From: SLLW01 sp964388615
GTDB taxonomy: Bacteria; Bacteroidota; Rhodothermia; Balneolales; Natronogracilivirgulaceae
Reading direction: 5' to 3'
Assembly (NCBI GenBank): GCA_964388615.1
Contig: CAYMBG010000134.1
Coordinates: 1-5,893, forward strand
Length of the DNA: 5,893 nt
Shown here: piece by piece, positions 1 to 5,893 of the stretch
How the letters are laid out: every line of letters starts with the position of its first letter
Position numbering within the stretch: position 1 is the stretch's first letter
Notes under the pieces: model-generated
What the model saw: the letters and a program-made list of their open reading frames with translations, nothing else
Database searches by the model: none
What the model was told of the DNA's origin: nothing
Program-made: the position numbers and the translations under genes

Positions 1-1140
1 CCTGTCTTCCTCTCCATACTGATAGGAGCGCGGCTCTGATATCTCTCCGGTCTCATCCAATAACATCACAATACGATACAAAGAAGAATCCAATTCATTC
101 AATGGGATATGTCGCTGACCGGTCCGTGGATTCATCAACCGTCCGCCGGAAGGTGCGGTATTCGGATCTTCCGAGTGCTCTCGGGCCATCTCTGCAAACG
201 ATCTGTCGTGATGCATTAGACTGTCCCTGATGGCTGCAAGTTTATCTATGGCATATTGTTCGTCAAGTTCCTCTTCATCGATGGATATGAGGATATGATG
301 CGTAGAGATATTCTGACCACTGCGTTCGTTTAAACGTATAATATGAAGTCCTTGTGGTGTGTCAACTACTTCGGAAATTTCTCCGGGTTCCAAAGCCGCT
401 GCAGCCGCTGCATATTCCGGCAAAAGATCCGTTGTGGAAACCATGGGCAAACCACCACCCCGCTCAGCTGTAGGTCCGTCACTGTAAGTCCTTGCAAGGT
501 CTTCCATGGAGGCACCATGGTGGATTATGGAATCACGTAATTGTTCTGTCAATTCCAGGGCATTTCTGCGAGCATCAGGTTTGGGTGGTGGAACAGTGGT
601 TATTTGAGAAAGGGCAACCGATTCAGGAATCATCGGTAGTGAGTCCTGAGGTATCTCTTCAAAATATTCAACCACTTCGGGACGGGTGATATTAATGCGC
701 TCACTGCGCTGTTGCCTGACCTGGTTCACCAGCATGTCCCGCCTGAACTCTTCGGAGTACTCTGCTTTGATTTCAATGATCGGTTGACCAAAAGCTTGTT
801 CAAGCTCACTTTCGCTGCCAACCTGCTGGATTAACTGATCAATTCGCTGATCCAGCATGCGCTCCACTTCGGCATCGCTGACAACAATAGAGTCAATTCT
901 GGCTTTTTCAATTAAAACGTGATTATCTACCATTGATTCAAGCACATAGTACCAAATATTCTCGTCAAACTCCTGCATCTGCTGTTGTTGCATAAACTCA
1001 AAAACCCGCTGATCCACATCGGATTTAAGTATGATATTGTTATTGACAACAGCCACCACCTGGTCGGCTATTTGGCGTTGCTGCGCTATTGCAGAACCGG
1101 TAATTAAAATCAATAGTAGAGCTAAAAGGGAAAAACGCAT
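1..1140 (-). CDS. surA: SurA-like periplasmic chaperone / parvulin peptidyl-prolyl isomerase, 3' end cut by window edge
   Basis: Reading the minus strand from the ATG at 1140 gives 380 codons with no stop, running off the left edge. Residues 1-19 form a Sec signal peptide: Arg2, a Leu/Ile-rich core, then A-I-A followed by QQ, which suggests signal peptidase I cleavage after Ala19 and a soluble periplasmic protein. Residues about 25-165 match the SurA N-terminal chaperone region (VVAVVNNNIILKSDVDQR, then a glutamine-rich helix). A first parvulin domain covers about 172-272 (GGGL at 228-231, GEISEVV at 253-259, GLHII at 264-268). A second begins at HHILIS (281-286), has SGGRL at 331-335 and GEISEP at 365-370, and is cut just before its end. 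In the first domain Gln179 sits where active parvulins have His, so the second domain is the likelier isomerase. In the SurA family the protein escorts outer-membrane proteins across the periplasm. It follows the 297-aa lipoprotein gene by 34 bases with no clear ribosome binding site and is probably its operon partner. The family assignment is firm; exact orthology to E. coli SurA is less so. Confidence 0.9.
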   Translation of the reverse strand, partial: MRFSLLALLLILITGSAIAQQRQIADQVVAVVNNNIILKSDVDQRVFEFMQQQQMQEFDENIWYYVLESMVDNHVLIEKARIDSIVVSDAEVERMLDQRIDQLIQQVGSESELEQAFGQPIIEIKAEYSEEFRRDMLVNQVRQQRSERINITRPEVVEYFEEIPQDSLPMIPESVALSQITTVPPPKPDARRNALELTEQLRDSIIHHGASMEDLARTYSDGPTAERGGGLPMVSTTDLLPEYAAAAAALEPGEISEVVDTPQGLHIIRLNERSGQNISTHHILISIDEEELDEQYAIDKLAAIRDSLMHHDRSFAEMAREHSEDPNTAPSGGRLMNPRTGQRHIPLNELDSSLYRIVMLLDETGEISEPRSYQYGEEDR

Positions 1141-1174
1141 ATAAGTTTACGGCTGTATTTATTATTGTGTAAAA

Positions 1175-2068
1175 TCACAAACTGTCCGTTTCAATTTCTA
1201 TTTCCTGTTCCGGAGTAATAATGTCATAAATCGTTATTTCATTGTTTGCTTGTGCCTCCAGAAAAAGATTTTGTTCCATGGACCGAAGATGTTTCCGCTT
1301 GTGGTCAATCTCCAGCCAGCGGGTTATCTGGTCAATGATCCACTCCATATCGGGATGTTCTCCAGTCTCACGCCTTTCAAGAAGCTGAACAAAATGGTAA
1401 TGTCCACCAATATTTCTTATGGGAGAAATCTCTGTAACTCCTATGACCTGAAGAAAATTGTTCATGGATTCAAATTCGGCGAGTGCGGAGCTTTCGGGAA
1501 AGTATTTTGCAGAGTTACGGTAAGCTTGCCGGGGATTTACCGAGTATCTTTCTGTTATACTTCTCCAACTTTGTGCCTGATGAAGCGCATTTACAGCATT
1601 TTGAGCATCAGAAAGCGTTGCCGCTTCTATATGTCTGAAACGAACATGGGGTTCTGTGAGTACAAACTTGTCTTTGTTGTTCTCATAATAGGTTTGTGCT
1701 TCGGAGCGAGTGATCTGACCAGGTTCCTGATCCAGGTAGACGGCCTCGTTATACGCATCAACAAGTATGGTTTCCTCCGCCTTGCGTATTCTTCGCTGAA
1801 CTTCATCCTGATTACCAAGGCCCAATCTTCGTGCCTCAGTGATTTTCAACTGGTTTTTTATCCATCTGTTCCGATATTGCTCGATTACGCTCAAACTGTC
1901 TCTCTGATATCGTTCATCGGAGACACTTTTTTTGATGTCGTCGAGTAAGAGTAATTGTCCATCCACTTCAGCCAACACGATATCGTGGTCATCCACGGAA
2001 CGCTGTGTACAGGCCGCAATAGACAGACAAAATCCAAGGATCAGTGATATGTAGATTTTATTCGTCAT
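1175..2068 (-). CDS. Lipoprotein of the SurA/PpiC superfamily with a degenerate parvulin-like domain (297 aa)
   Basis: I place the start at the ATG at 2068, not at the longer open frame from 2140, because it puts a clean lipoprotein signal at the N-terminus: MTNK, a hydrophobic stretch, then I-A-A-C with the lipidated Cys at residue 20. The longer start would bury this under 24 polar residues and overlap the upstream gene by 83 bases. With this start the overlap is 11 bases (ATGACGAATAA), which suggests translational coupling. After the Cys comes a SurA-type N-terminal segment (IVLAEVDGQLLLLDD, about 30-44), a charged helical region, and the parvulin lead-in YYENNKDKF (127-135). Residues about 141-231 align by eye with a parvulin fold (RFRHIEA, then GVTEISPIRNIGGHYHFVQLL), but the GG-x-LG loop is absent and the middle is poorly conserved. 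It is therefore likely a non-catalytic chaperone or adaptor on the periplasmic face of a membrane. The C-terminus is acidic. Its position between two clearer parvulin proteins supports a role in outer-membrane protein biogenesis, which remains inference. Confidence 0.85.
   Translation of the reverse strand: MTNKIYISLILGFCLSIAACTQRSVDDHDIVLAEVDGQLLLLDDIKKSVSDERYQRDSLSVIEQYRNRWIKNQLKITEARRLGLGNQDEVQRRIRKAEETILVDAYNEAVYLDQEPGQITRSEAQTYYENNKDKFVLTEPHVRFRHIEAATLSDAQNAVNALHQAQSWRSITERYSVNPRQAYRNSAKYFPESSALAEFESMNNFLQVIGVTEISPIRNIGGHYHFVQLLERRETGEHPDMEWIIDQITRWLEIDHKRKHLRSMEQNLFLEAQANNEITIYDIITPEQEIEIETDSL
2058..2068 (-). other. 11-base stop/start overlap between the two lipoprotein genes
   Basis: The last codons of the 656-aa gene, GAT GAC GAA TAA, contain the ATG ACG AAT start of the 297-aa gene in another frame, so the two coding regions share ATGACGAATAA. 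There is no well-spaced Shine-Dalgarno motif in front of this ATG (an AGG lies directly against it), which fits re-initiation by ribosomes finishing the upstream gene. The overlap decides the start of the downstream lipoprotein and argues for co-translation of the pair. Confidence 0.75.
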
Positions 2069-4028
2069 CCTGGTCGGCTTGCAAAGATTCAAGCACTTCA
2101 TGATAGACCTCGACGTCATATTGTTCACGCATTGATTCAATCCATTCTTGCTCCCTTATGGGCTGATAATGAGACACCAGTCTGTTGTATGCTTCCTCAA
2201 ATTCCATCTGGCGCGGTTCCAAAATTTCGTCAAGATATATGGAAGTGCGACGTCGCTGATAATCAAAATTGGGCGTAAATTCGCCATCCTGCAATCCTTT
2301 AAGTTGCGAGTGGGGCTCTTCCTCTATATTTCGGGTAACATCCTGACGTATGGCGACCTGGGAGAACTCATTACGTATACTGTCAACAGGTACTCCTGCC
2401 TCTATCTGGCGACGTACATCATCAAGAAGAGAATCGGCACTTGCTGAGAAGCGTATGTAGCGATAGCGTTGATCAAATTGATATTTTTCGGGTTCTTCCT
2501 GGTATATTTGCCTGAGTCGAGCGGTGTCTTGTCGGGCATAAGTCCATATTGAATCCTCATTAACCTGAAATACGGCTAATCCGGTATGATAATCTTCGCT
2601 CAAGCGGGAAAACTCGGGGAAATGGTCATGGGTCAATGAAACCAGTTGGGAGTCGATTACATAGTCGCGGAATCTGTCGGCCATCTCATGATGGTATGGG
2701 TTGGCTTCGTCAATGTCCATGTCCATGTCTTCTGATAACCAATTCATAAACGTATTGCCATCATAATGGGTCCCGTTGAATGTGAATACCGGTTTGTTTA
2801 GCAAAGACTCGGGCACATTGGAATGTTCGGTTTCCGGGTCTGTGGAAGCTCTGAGGTATTCTTCCAGTGCATTGCGATTTTCGGTATGAAATCGGGCATT
2901 GCCAATTTCAGCGGCATTATTCAATACGGCTTGTTCGTTTTCCCTGTAACGCGGAAGCTGTTGGAGTCTTTCGGCAAGTTCTTCCCGGATTTCCTCGTCG
3001 GTGGGATAACGAACCGAGTCTAACCGTGCGATGTGAATACCATATTGACTGTTGAAGGGCTCACTGTATTCGCCGGTTTGATCCAGCTGCATCAATCGTT
3101 CGGTAAATGACTGCTCATACATACCGTAATCAACCCAACCAATAGTTCCTCCGGTGAGTCGGGACTCTTCATCCTGGGAATATTCTTCAACAACATCAGC
3201 CCAATCTTCTCCTTGTTCAAGTTTGTCATGAGCTTGGTTTGCCCGTCTCATAACCGATTCAACAGGTTCGTTGATACCTCGTGTCATAAAGAACACATGG
3301 GAAAAATGTTTCTCGGGTCCCTTGTCTATTCTGTCCTTAACATGTATCAGATGGTAACCGAAGGGGGTGCGCACCGGCTTGCTGATTTCTCCGGCCTGTA
3401 AGCCATAGGCAGCATCTTCAAAAGGTTTAACGGCCCAACCGGCACTGAAGTGACCGAGATCCCCACCCATGCTCTGGCCTCTTTGCCGGCTGGAATACTC
3501 GTCAGACAATTCCATGAAGTCGACATCCTCATTAAGAAACTGATCGCGGGCTTCCATTATCTGATTGTAAGCCTGTGCCGTATCGGCCGGACTGGCATCC
3601 TCAGGTAGTGAGATAAGTAAATGTTGGGCGTGTAGCAGTTCGCTGGAGCGTTCATACAATTCATCAAGTAATTTATCTTTGATATGACGTTCCAACCAGT
3701 AAGGGTAGGCGGATTGGCGTTCATACTGTTCCAATTCGTCAAGGATATTCGGGTCATCCATATATCCGGCATCTTTAGCGACGGCAAGCTTGAGACGATA
3801 GTCCATGTACAGTGGAAGAAAATCTTCCGGACCCTGTTCATCTTCAACATCCGGCAGCATCGGGTTTGATTTGTTGTATTGGGTGATGAACTCGTCATAG
3901 GTTATCAGATCGTCTCCGATTCGACCGATAACAGGTTCATCCGGGGCTTTTTGCGAGGATTGAAATAGTGTACATCCTGAAAAAAGGAACAACGTTAAAA
4001 GAACGCTTGTAGCAAGAATGCGTGTCAT
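2058..4028 (-). CDS. Parvulin-type peptidyl-prolyl isomerase lipoprotein with two PpiC domains (656 aa)
   Basis: The protein starts with a lipoprotein signal: MTR, a hydrophobic run, then F-S-G-C with the lipidated Cys at residue 19. Thr at +2 would not retain it in the inner membrane under E. coli Lol rules. Residues about 32-125 form a SurA/PpiD-like N-terminal helical region (VIGRIGDDLITYDEF). The first parvulin domain, about 130-232, has all the usual landmarks: HAQHLLIS (133-140), GGDLGHF (188-194), PF at 202-203, GEISKPV (213-219) and FGYHLI (223-228). The second, about 240-338, keeps SHVFF (243-247), GGTIGW (293-298) and YGIHIA (329-334) but is less canonical. The remaining 300 residues lack the catalytic motifs; about 504-656 still resembles a decayed parvulin module with the SurA/PpiD C-terminal helix (FEEAYNRLVSHYQ). 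The family catalyses cis-trans isomerisation of prolyl bonds and holds unfolded exported proteins. It is the first gene after a 153-base gap and overlaps the next gene by 11 bases, so it probably heads the operon. No clear ribosome binding site precedes the ATG. Confidence 0.92.
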   Translation of the reverse strand: MTRILATSVLLTLFLFSGCTLFQSSQKAPDEPVIGRIGDDLITYDEFITQYNKSNPMLPDVEDEQGPEDFLPLYMDYRLKLAVAKDAGYMDDPNILDELEQYERQSAYPYWLERHIKDKLLDELYERSSELLHAQHLLISLPEDASPADTAQAYNQIMEARDQFLNEDVDFMELSDEYSSRQRGQSMGGDLGHFSAGWAVKPFEDAAYGLQAGEISKPVRTPFGYHLIHVKDRIDKGPEKHFSHVFFMTRGINEPVESVMRRANQAHDKLEQGEDWADVVEEYSQDEESRLTGGTIGWVDYGMYEQSFTERLMQLDQTGEYSEPFNSQYGIHIARLDSVRYPTDEEIREELAERLQQLPRYRENEQAVLNNAAEIGNARFHTENRNALEEYLRASTDPETEHSNVPESLLNKPVFTFNGTHYDGNTFMNWLSEDMDMDIDEANPYHHEMADRFRDYVIDSQLVSLTHDHFPEFSRLSEDYHTGLAVFQVNEDSIWTYARQDTARLRQIYQEEPEKYQFDQRYRYIRFSASADSLLDDVRRQIEAGVPVDSIRNEFSQVAIRQDVTRNIEEEPHSQLKGLQDGEFTPNFDYQRRRTSIYLDEILEPRQMEFEEAYNRLVSHYQPIREQEWIESMREQYDVEVYHEVLESLQADQDDE

Positions 4029-4181
4029 TTTGGATGGTAGAATAAGTAATATGGTTTTGTGAATATTTTCGGTTTCAATCGGTCAGGTATCTTAAGCAAG
4101 TAAATATAGGCTTTTTTACAGATTATTTCGTAGTTGAACGGTTTGTACACACACTTAGTATGGAAATGACACTGATTGTCC
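4029..4181 (-). promoter_or_regulatory. AT-rich spacer between the nucleoside transporter and the parvulin operon; possible promoter region
   Basis: This 153-base stretch lies between the stop of the CNT transporter gene and the start of the 656-aa lipoprotein gene, and is the only sizeable non-coding gap. A Bacteroidota-type promoter for the parvulin operon would be expected here. On the minus strand TATATTTA (4108-4101) resembles the TAnnTTTG -7 box, but no matching -33 TTTG/TTG lies about 19-21 bases upstream, so this is a weak candidate. For termination of the upstream unit I see only a 4-bp stem (GACA/TGTC, about 4180-4167) and a 5-bp stem (GTAAA/TTTAC, about 4119-4100), neither followed by a T run. 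No open reading frame or RNA gene is convincing here. Confidence 0.3.
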
Positions 4182-5522
4182 TCAGTAGAGGATACCAGCG
4201 ATGGTTGCGGACATCAAATTGGCCATGGTTCCGGCGAACACGGCACGCAGTCCGAACTCGGCAAGTTCCGATTTTCTGGATGGAGCCAGTCCGCCGATAC
4301 CCCCGATCTGAATGGCGATAGATGCAAAATTGGCAAAACCGCACAGGGCGAAGGTTGCCATTGCGATGGTTTTGGGCTGGATCGCTTCCGTGCGGATCAT
4401 TTCCGAGAGATCGGAATATGCAATAAATTCAGTGAGCACAATTTTGGTCCCCAGCATGGATCCGGCCGTTACGGCATCGGCCCATGGGACTCCCATGATA
4501 AACATGAGCGGGGCAAATATGATACCCAGTAAAGATTGCATGGTAAGGGTAAAGCCCGGGAACAGACGTTCCAACCCAACGGTGTCTCCGAACCACATGA
4601 AGATGGAGTTGATCATGGCAAGAAGAGCTATGAAAGCCAGAAGCATTGCCCCGACGTTCAGTGCCAGGCGCAAGCCCTCGGTGGCACCAGAAGATGCGGC
4701 GTCGATACCGTTCGCATCTGTTTTTTCAACGTTGATTTTCACTTCTCCCATCGTAGCCGGCGTATTGTCTTCCGGGTATAGAATTTTAGCGATCACTATA
4801 GCCGCCGGTGCCGCCATGATACTTGCACCCAGTAGTTGTTCGGCGAACAGTTGTCTTCCAACGCTGAGGTTTACTTCATTGGCAACGGCGTAGGCGTCAC
4901 CCAGCATCTGAATATAAGCGGCCATGATGCCACCCGCGATAGTCGCCATTCCACCGGTCATGACCGTCAAAAGCTCCGATCGGGTCATTTTTTCGATATA
5001 GGGCTTAATTAACAGGGGGGATTCTGTCTGACCAATAAAGATATTGGCGGATACACTCAGGGTTTCCGCACCGGAAGTACCTAATAACTTTCTCATTGCA
5101 CTGGCCATCCCACTGACGATAGCCTGGAGTACCCCGTAGTGATAAAGCAGGGTTGTGATGGAGGCGAAAAAGATGATAGTAGGCAGGACCTGAAATGCGA
5201 AGAAGGAACCCATACTTCCTTCCATACCCGGACTGAGAGCTAAGTCGCCAAATACAAACTGGGCACCCTCGGTTGTAAAATCGAGTAGAAGTACAAAGAA
5301 GGAAGAGATAAAGCGGAAAAGTTCCTTGGGCCATCCCAGCGGTGCGAACCACCCGGCCATCTGTTCTCCTTTAAGAATAAATACTCCCAATGTTACCTGA
5401 AGTCCAACACCGATGCCGACCAGGCGCCAGCTTATATTGCGTTTGTCTCTGCTGAAAAGTGTTGCCAGTCCGATCAGGAAGGCCATCCCGATGACGCCTC
5501 TGAGTAAATCTGTCAGATCCAT
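4182..5522 (-). CDS. Concentrative nucleoside transporter, CNT/NupC family (446 aa)
   Basis: An integral membrane protein that imports nucleosides by cotransport with Na+ or H+. N-terminal hydrophobic segments (about 10-50) lead into the CNT core. Hallmarks are visible in order: N160 and GQTESP (164-169), the first nucleoside-binding loop of the family (Gln-Thr-Glu in the Vibrio cholerae CNT structure); GGMATIAGG (190-198), near the known sodium site; GTKIVLTEFIAY (358-369), corresponding to the G-x-K-x3-NEFVA signature but with Thr364 for Asn while Glu365 is kept; and ALCGFANFASI (392-402), with Asn398 and Ser401 in the ribose-binding positions. It is somewhat longer than E. coli NupC (about 400 aa), partly because of a polar insertion at about 250-282 between membrane segments. 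It starts 23 bases after the tdk stop and is probably co-transcribed with it. The bases before the ATG show no Shine-Dalgarno sequence. Nucleoside preference and coupling ion cannot be read from the sequence, so I give no gene symbol; thymidine is plausible from the neighbour. Confidence 0.94.
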   Translation of the reverse strand: MDLTDLLRGVIGMAFLIGLATLFSRDKRNISWRLVGIGVGLQVTLGVFILKGEQMAGWFAPLGWPKELFRFISSFFVLLLDFTTEGAQFVFGDLALSPGMEGSMGSFFAFQVLPTIIFFASITTLLYHYGVLQAIVSGMASAMRKLLGTSGAETLSVSANIFIGQTESPLLIKPYIEKMTRSELLTVMTGGMATIAGGIMAAYIQMLGDAYAVANEVNLSVGRQLFAEQLLGASIMAAPAAIVIAKILYPEDNTPATMGEVKINVEKTDANGIDAASSGATEGLRLALNVGAMLLAFIALLAMINSIFMWFGDTVGLERLFPGFTLTMQSLLGIIFAPLMFIMGVPWADAVTAGSMLGTKIVLTEFIAYSDLSEMIRTEAIQPKTIAMATFALCGFANFASIAIQIGGIGGLAPSRKSELAEFGLRAVFAGTMANLMSATIAGILY

Positions 5523-5545
5523 GAGTTTTAGATTAGCATTAGTAA

Positions 5546-5893
5546 TTACTTGTTCTTGGTCGGATTTTTGTCGATGCCGGCCGGATGTGGCTGGTTTTCG
5601 ATAGAGTCATGTGGCGTGGTTTTGTTGCCGGTTTGATTCAAGGCGATCGGATTTTTTCGCTTCGGGTCATCAACGGGTGGTCGGAAACAATGTCGGGCCC
5701 GTGGTTCATATGACTCGGACTCTCCGACCAGAATTCGTTGTTTACTTGCGACGACTCTCTGCGAAAAGTTTGCAGGCATTCCGCTTTCAGAGCATATTGC
5801 ATGAAGTTTGGTGACGTATTCCGCTATTGCCAAAAGGTTGGGCATGGGTTCAAAAGGTTTGCCTTCAAAGTCCATGTCCAGTCCTGCGATAAT
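5546..5893 (-). CDS. tdk: Thymidine kinase (type II, TK1-like), C-terminal part; 5' end outside window
   Basis: The frame is open from the window edge to a TAA at 5548-5546, giving the last 115 residues. They begin with IIAGLDMDFEGKPF, followed by PMPNLLAIAEYVTKLHAIC, a diagnostic block of type II thymidine kinases (ATP + thymidine to ADP + dTMP, cytosolic salvage). The thymidine-binding segment is visible as ILVGESESYEPR (54-65 of the visible part), with Tyr62 in the conserved position. The P-loop and catalytic Glu must lie in the missing N-terminal half. The zinc-binding CxxC pairs of the family are only half present: Cys34 is followed by Ser37 where the second Cys is expected, and Ala66 precedes Cys69 where the third Cys is expected. 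After FRPP (70-73) the protein continues for about 42 polar, Pro/Lys/Asn-rich residues, a longer tail than usual and probably disordered. The transporter gene follows 23 bases downstream, forming a salvage pair. A listing beginning at the Met at 5875 would be an internal codon, not the true start. Confidence 0.93.
   Translation of the reverse strand: MIAGLDMDFEGKPFEPMPNLLAIAEYVTKLHAICSESGMPANFSQRVVASKQRILVGESESYEPRARHCFRPPVDDPKRKNPIALNQTGNKTTPHDSIENQPHPAGIDKNPTKNK

Noticed and set aside
393..411. Imperfect gcagccgct repeat
   Set aside because: It encodes the six-alanine run of the SurA homologue and is explained by the protein sequence; no sign of a mobile or regulatory element.
343..689. 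Two 65-aa plus-strand open frames
   Set aside because: Both are opposite the continuous SurA coding frame and show no family resemblance or initiation signal.
1250..1948. A 232-aa open frame on the plus strand
   Set aside because: It lies wholly opposite the 297-aa lipoprotein gene, has a composition typical of an antisense shadow (Cys/Phe/Ser-rich), no recognisable motif, and the minus-strand frame has a signal peptide and family features.
2069..2140. A 24-residue N-terminal extension of the 297-aa lipoprotein from the ATG at 2140
   Set aside because: It would place polar residues before a standard lipoprotein signal peptide and overlap the upstream gene by 83 bases; the ATG at 2068 gives a clean lipobox and a typical short overlap.
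2715..2732. Short tandem repeat (tccatg units)
   Set aside because: Only about three copies inside coding sequence, encoding alternating Asp-Met in the 656-aa lipoprotein; too small to call a repeat element.
4167..4180. Possible terminator hairpin after the transporter gene
   Set aside because: The stem is only 4 bp (GACA/TGTC) and is not followed by a T run on the transcribed strand, so it is below what I would call a terminator.
4312..4893. A 193-aa open frame on the plus strand
   Set aside because: It is the antisense shadow of the CNT transporter gene, whose diagnostic motifs on the minus strand are unmistakable.

Overview
The window looks like chromosomal DNA from a Bacteroidota or Balneolota/Rhodothermota-type bacterium. 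The lineage is inferred from four things: no clear Shine-Dalgarno sequence before any start I could inspect, AT-rich gaps between tightly packed genes, Glu/Asp/Gln-rich envelope proteins, and two lipoproteins plus a SurA-like chaperone in a row. The acidic proteins could fit a salt-adapted or marine organism, but composition alone does not prove this. Every gene I can support is on the minus strand, so the window reads biologically from right to left.

Right end (5893 to 4182), nucleoside salvage. The C-terminal part of a type II thymidine kinase (tdk, cut by the window edge) is followed after 23 bases by a complete concentrative nucleoside transporter (CNT/NupC family, 446 aa). Together they suggest uptake of nucleosides by ion symport and trapping of thymidine as dTMP.

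Middle (4181 to 4029) is a 153-base AT-rich spacer, the only sizeable gap. It probably separates two transcription units, but I see no convincing terminator and only a weak promoter-like element.

Left part (4028 to 1), outer-membrane protein folding. Three consecutive genes belong to the SurA/PpiC/PpiD parvulin superfamily: a 656-aa lipoprotein with two recognisable parvulin domains, a 297-aa lipoprotein with one very degenerate parvulin-like domain (its start overlaps the previous stop by 11 bases), and a SurA-like periplasmic chaperone with a Sec signal peptide, cut by the left edge after 380 codons. The 11-base overlap and 34-base gap point to one operon, probably serving chaperoning and prolyl isomerisation of exported proteins in the periplasm.

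I found no RNA genes, mobile elements, CRISPR arrays or substantial repeats. I do not see evidence of a wholly new system. The points most worth a second look are the graded loss of parvulin motifs across the three-gene array, a half-lost zinc site in the thymidine kinase, and an Asn-to-Thr change in the CNT signature motif.
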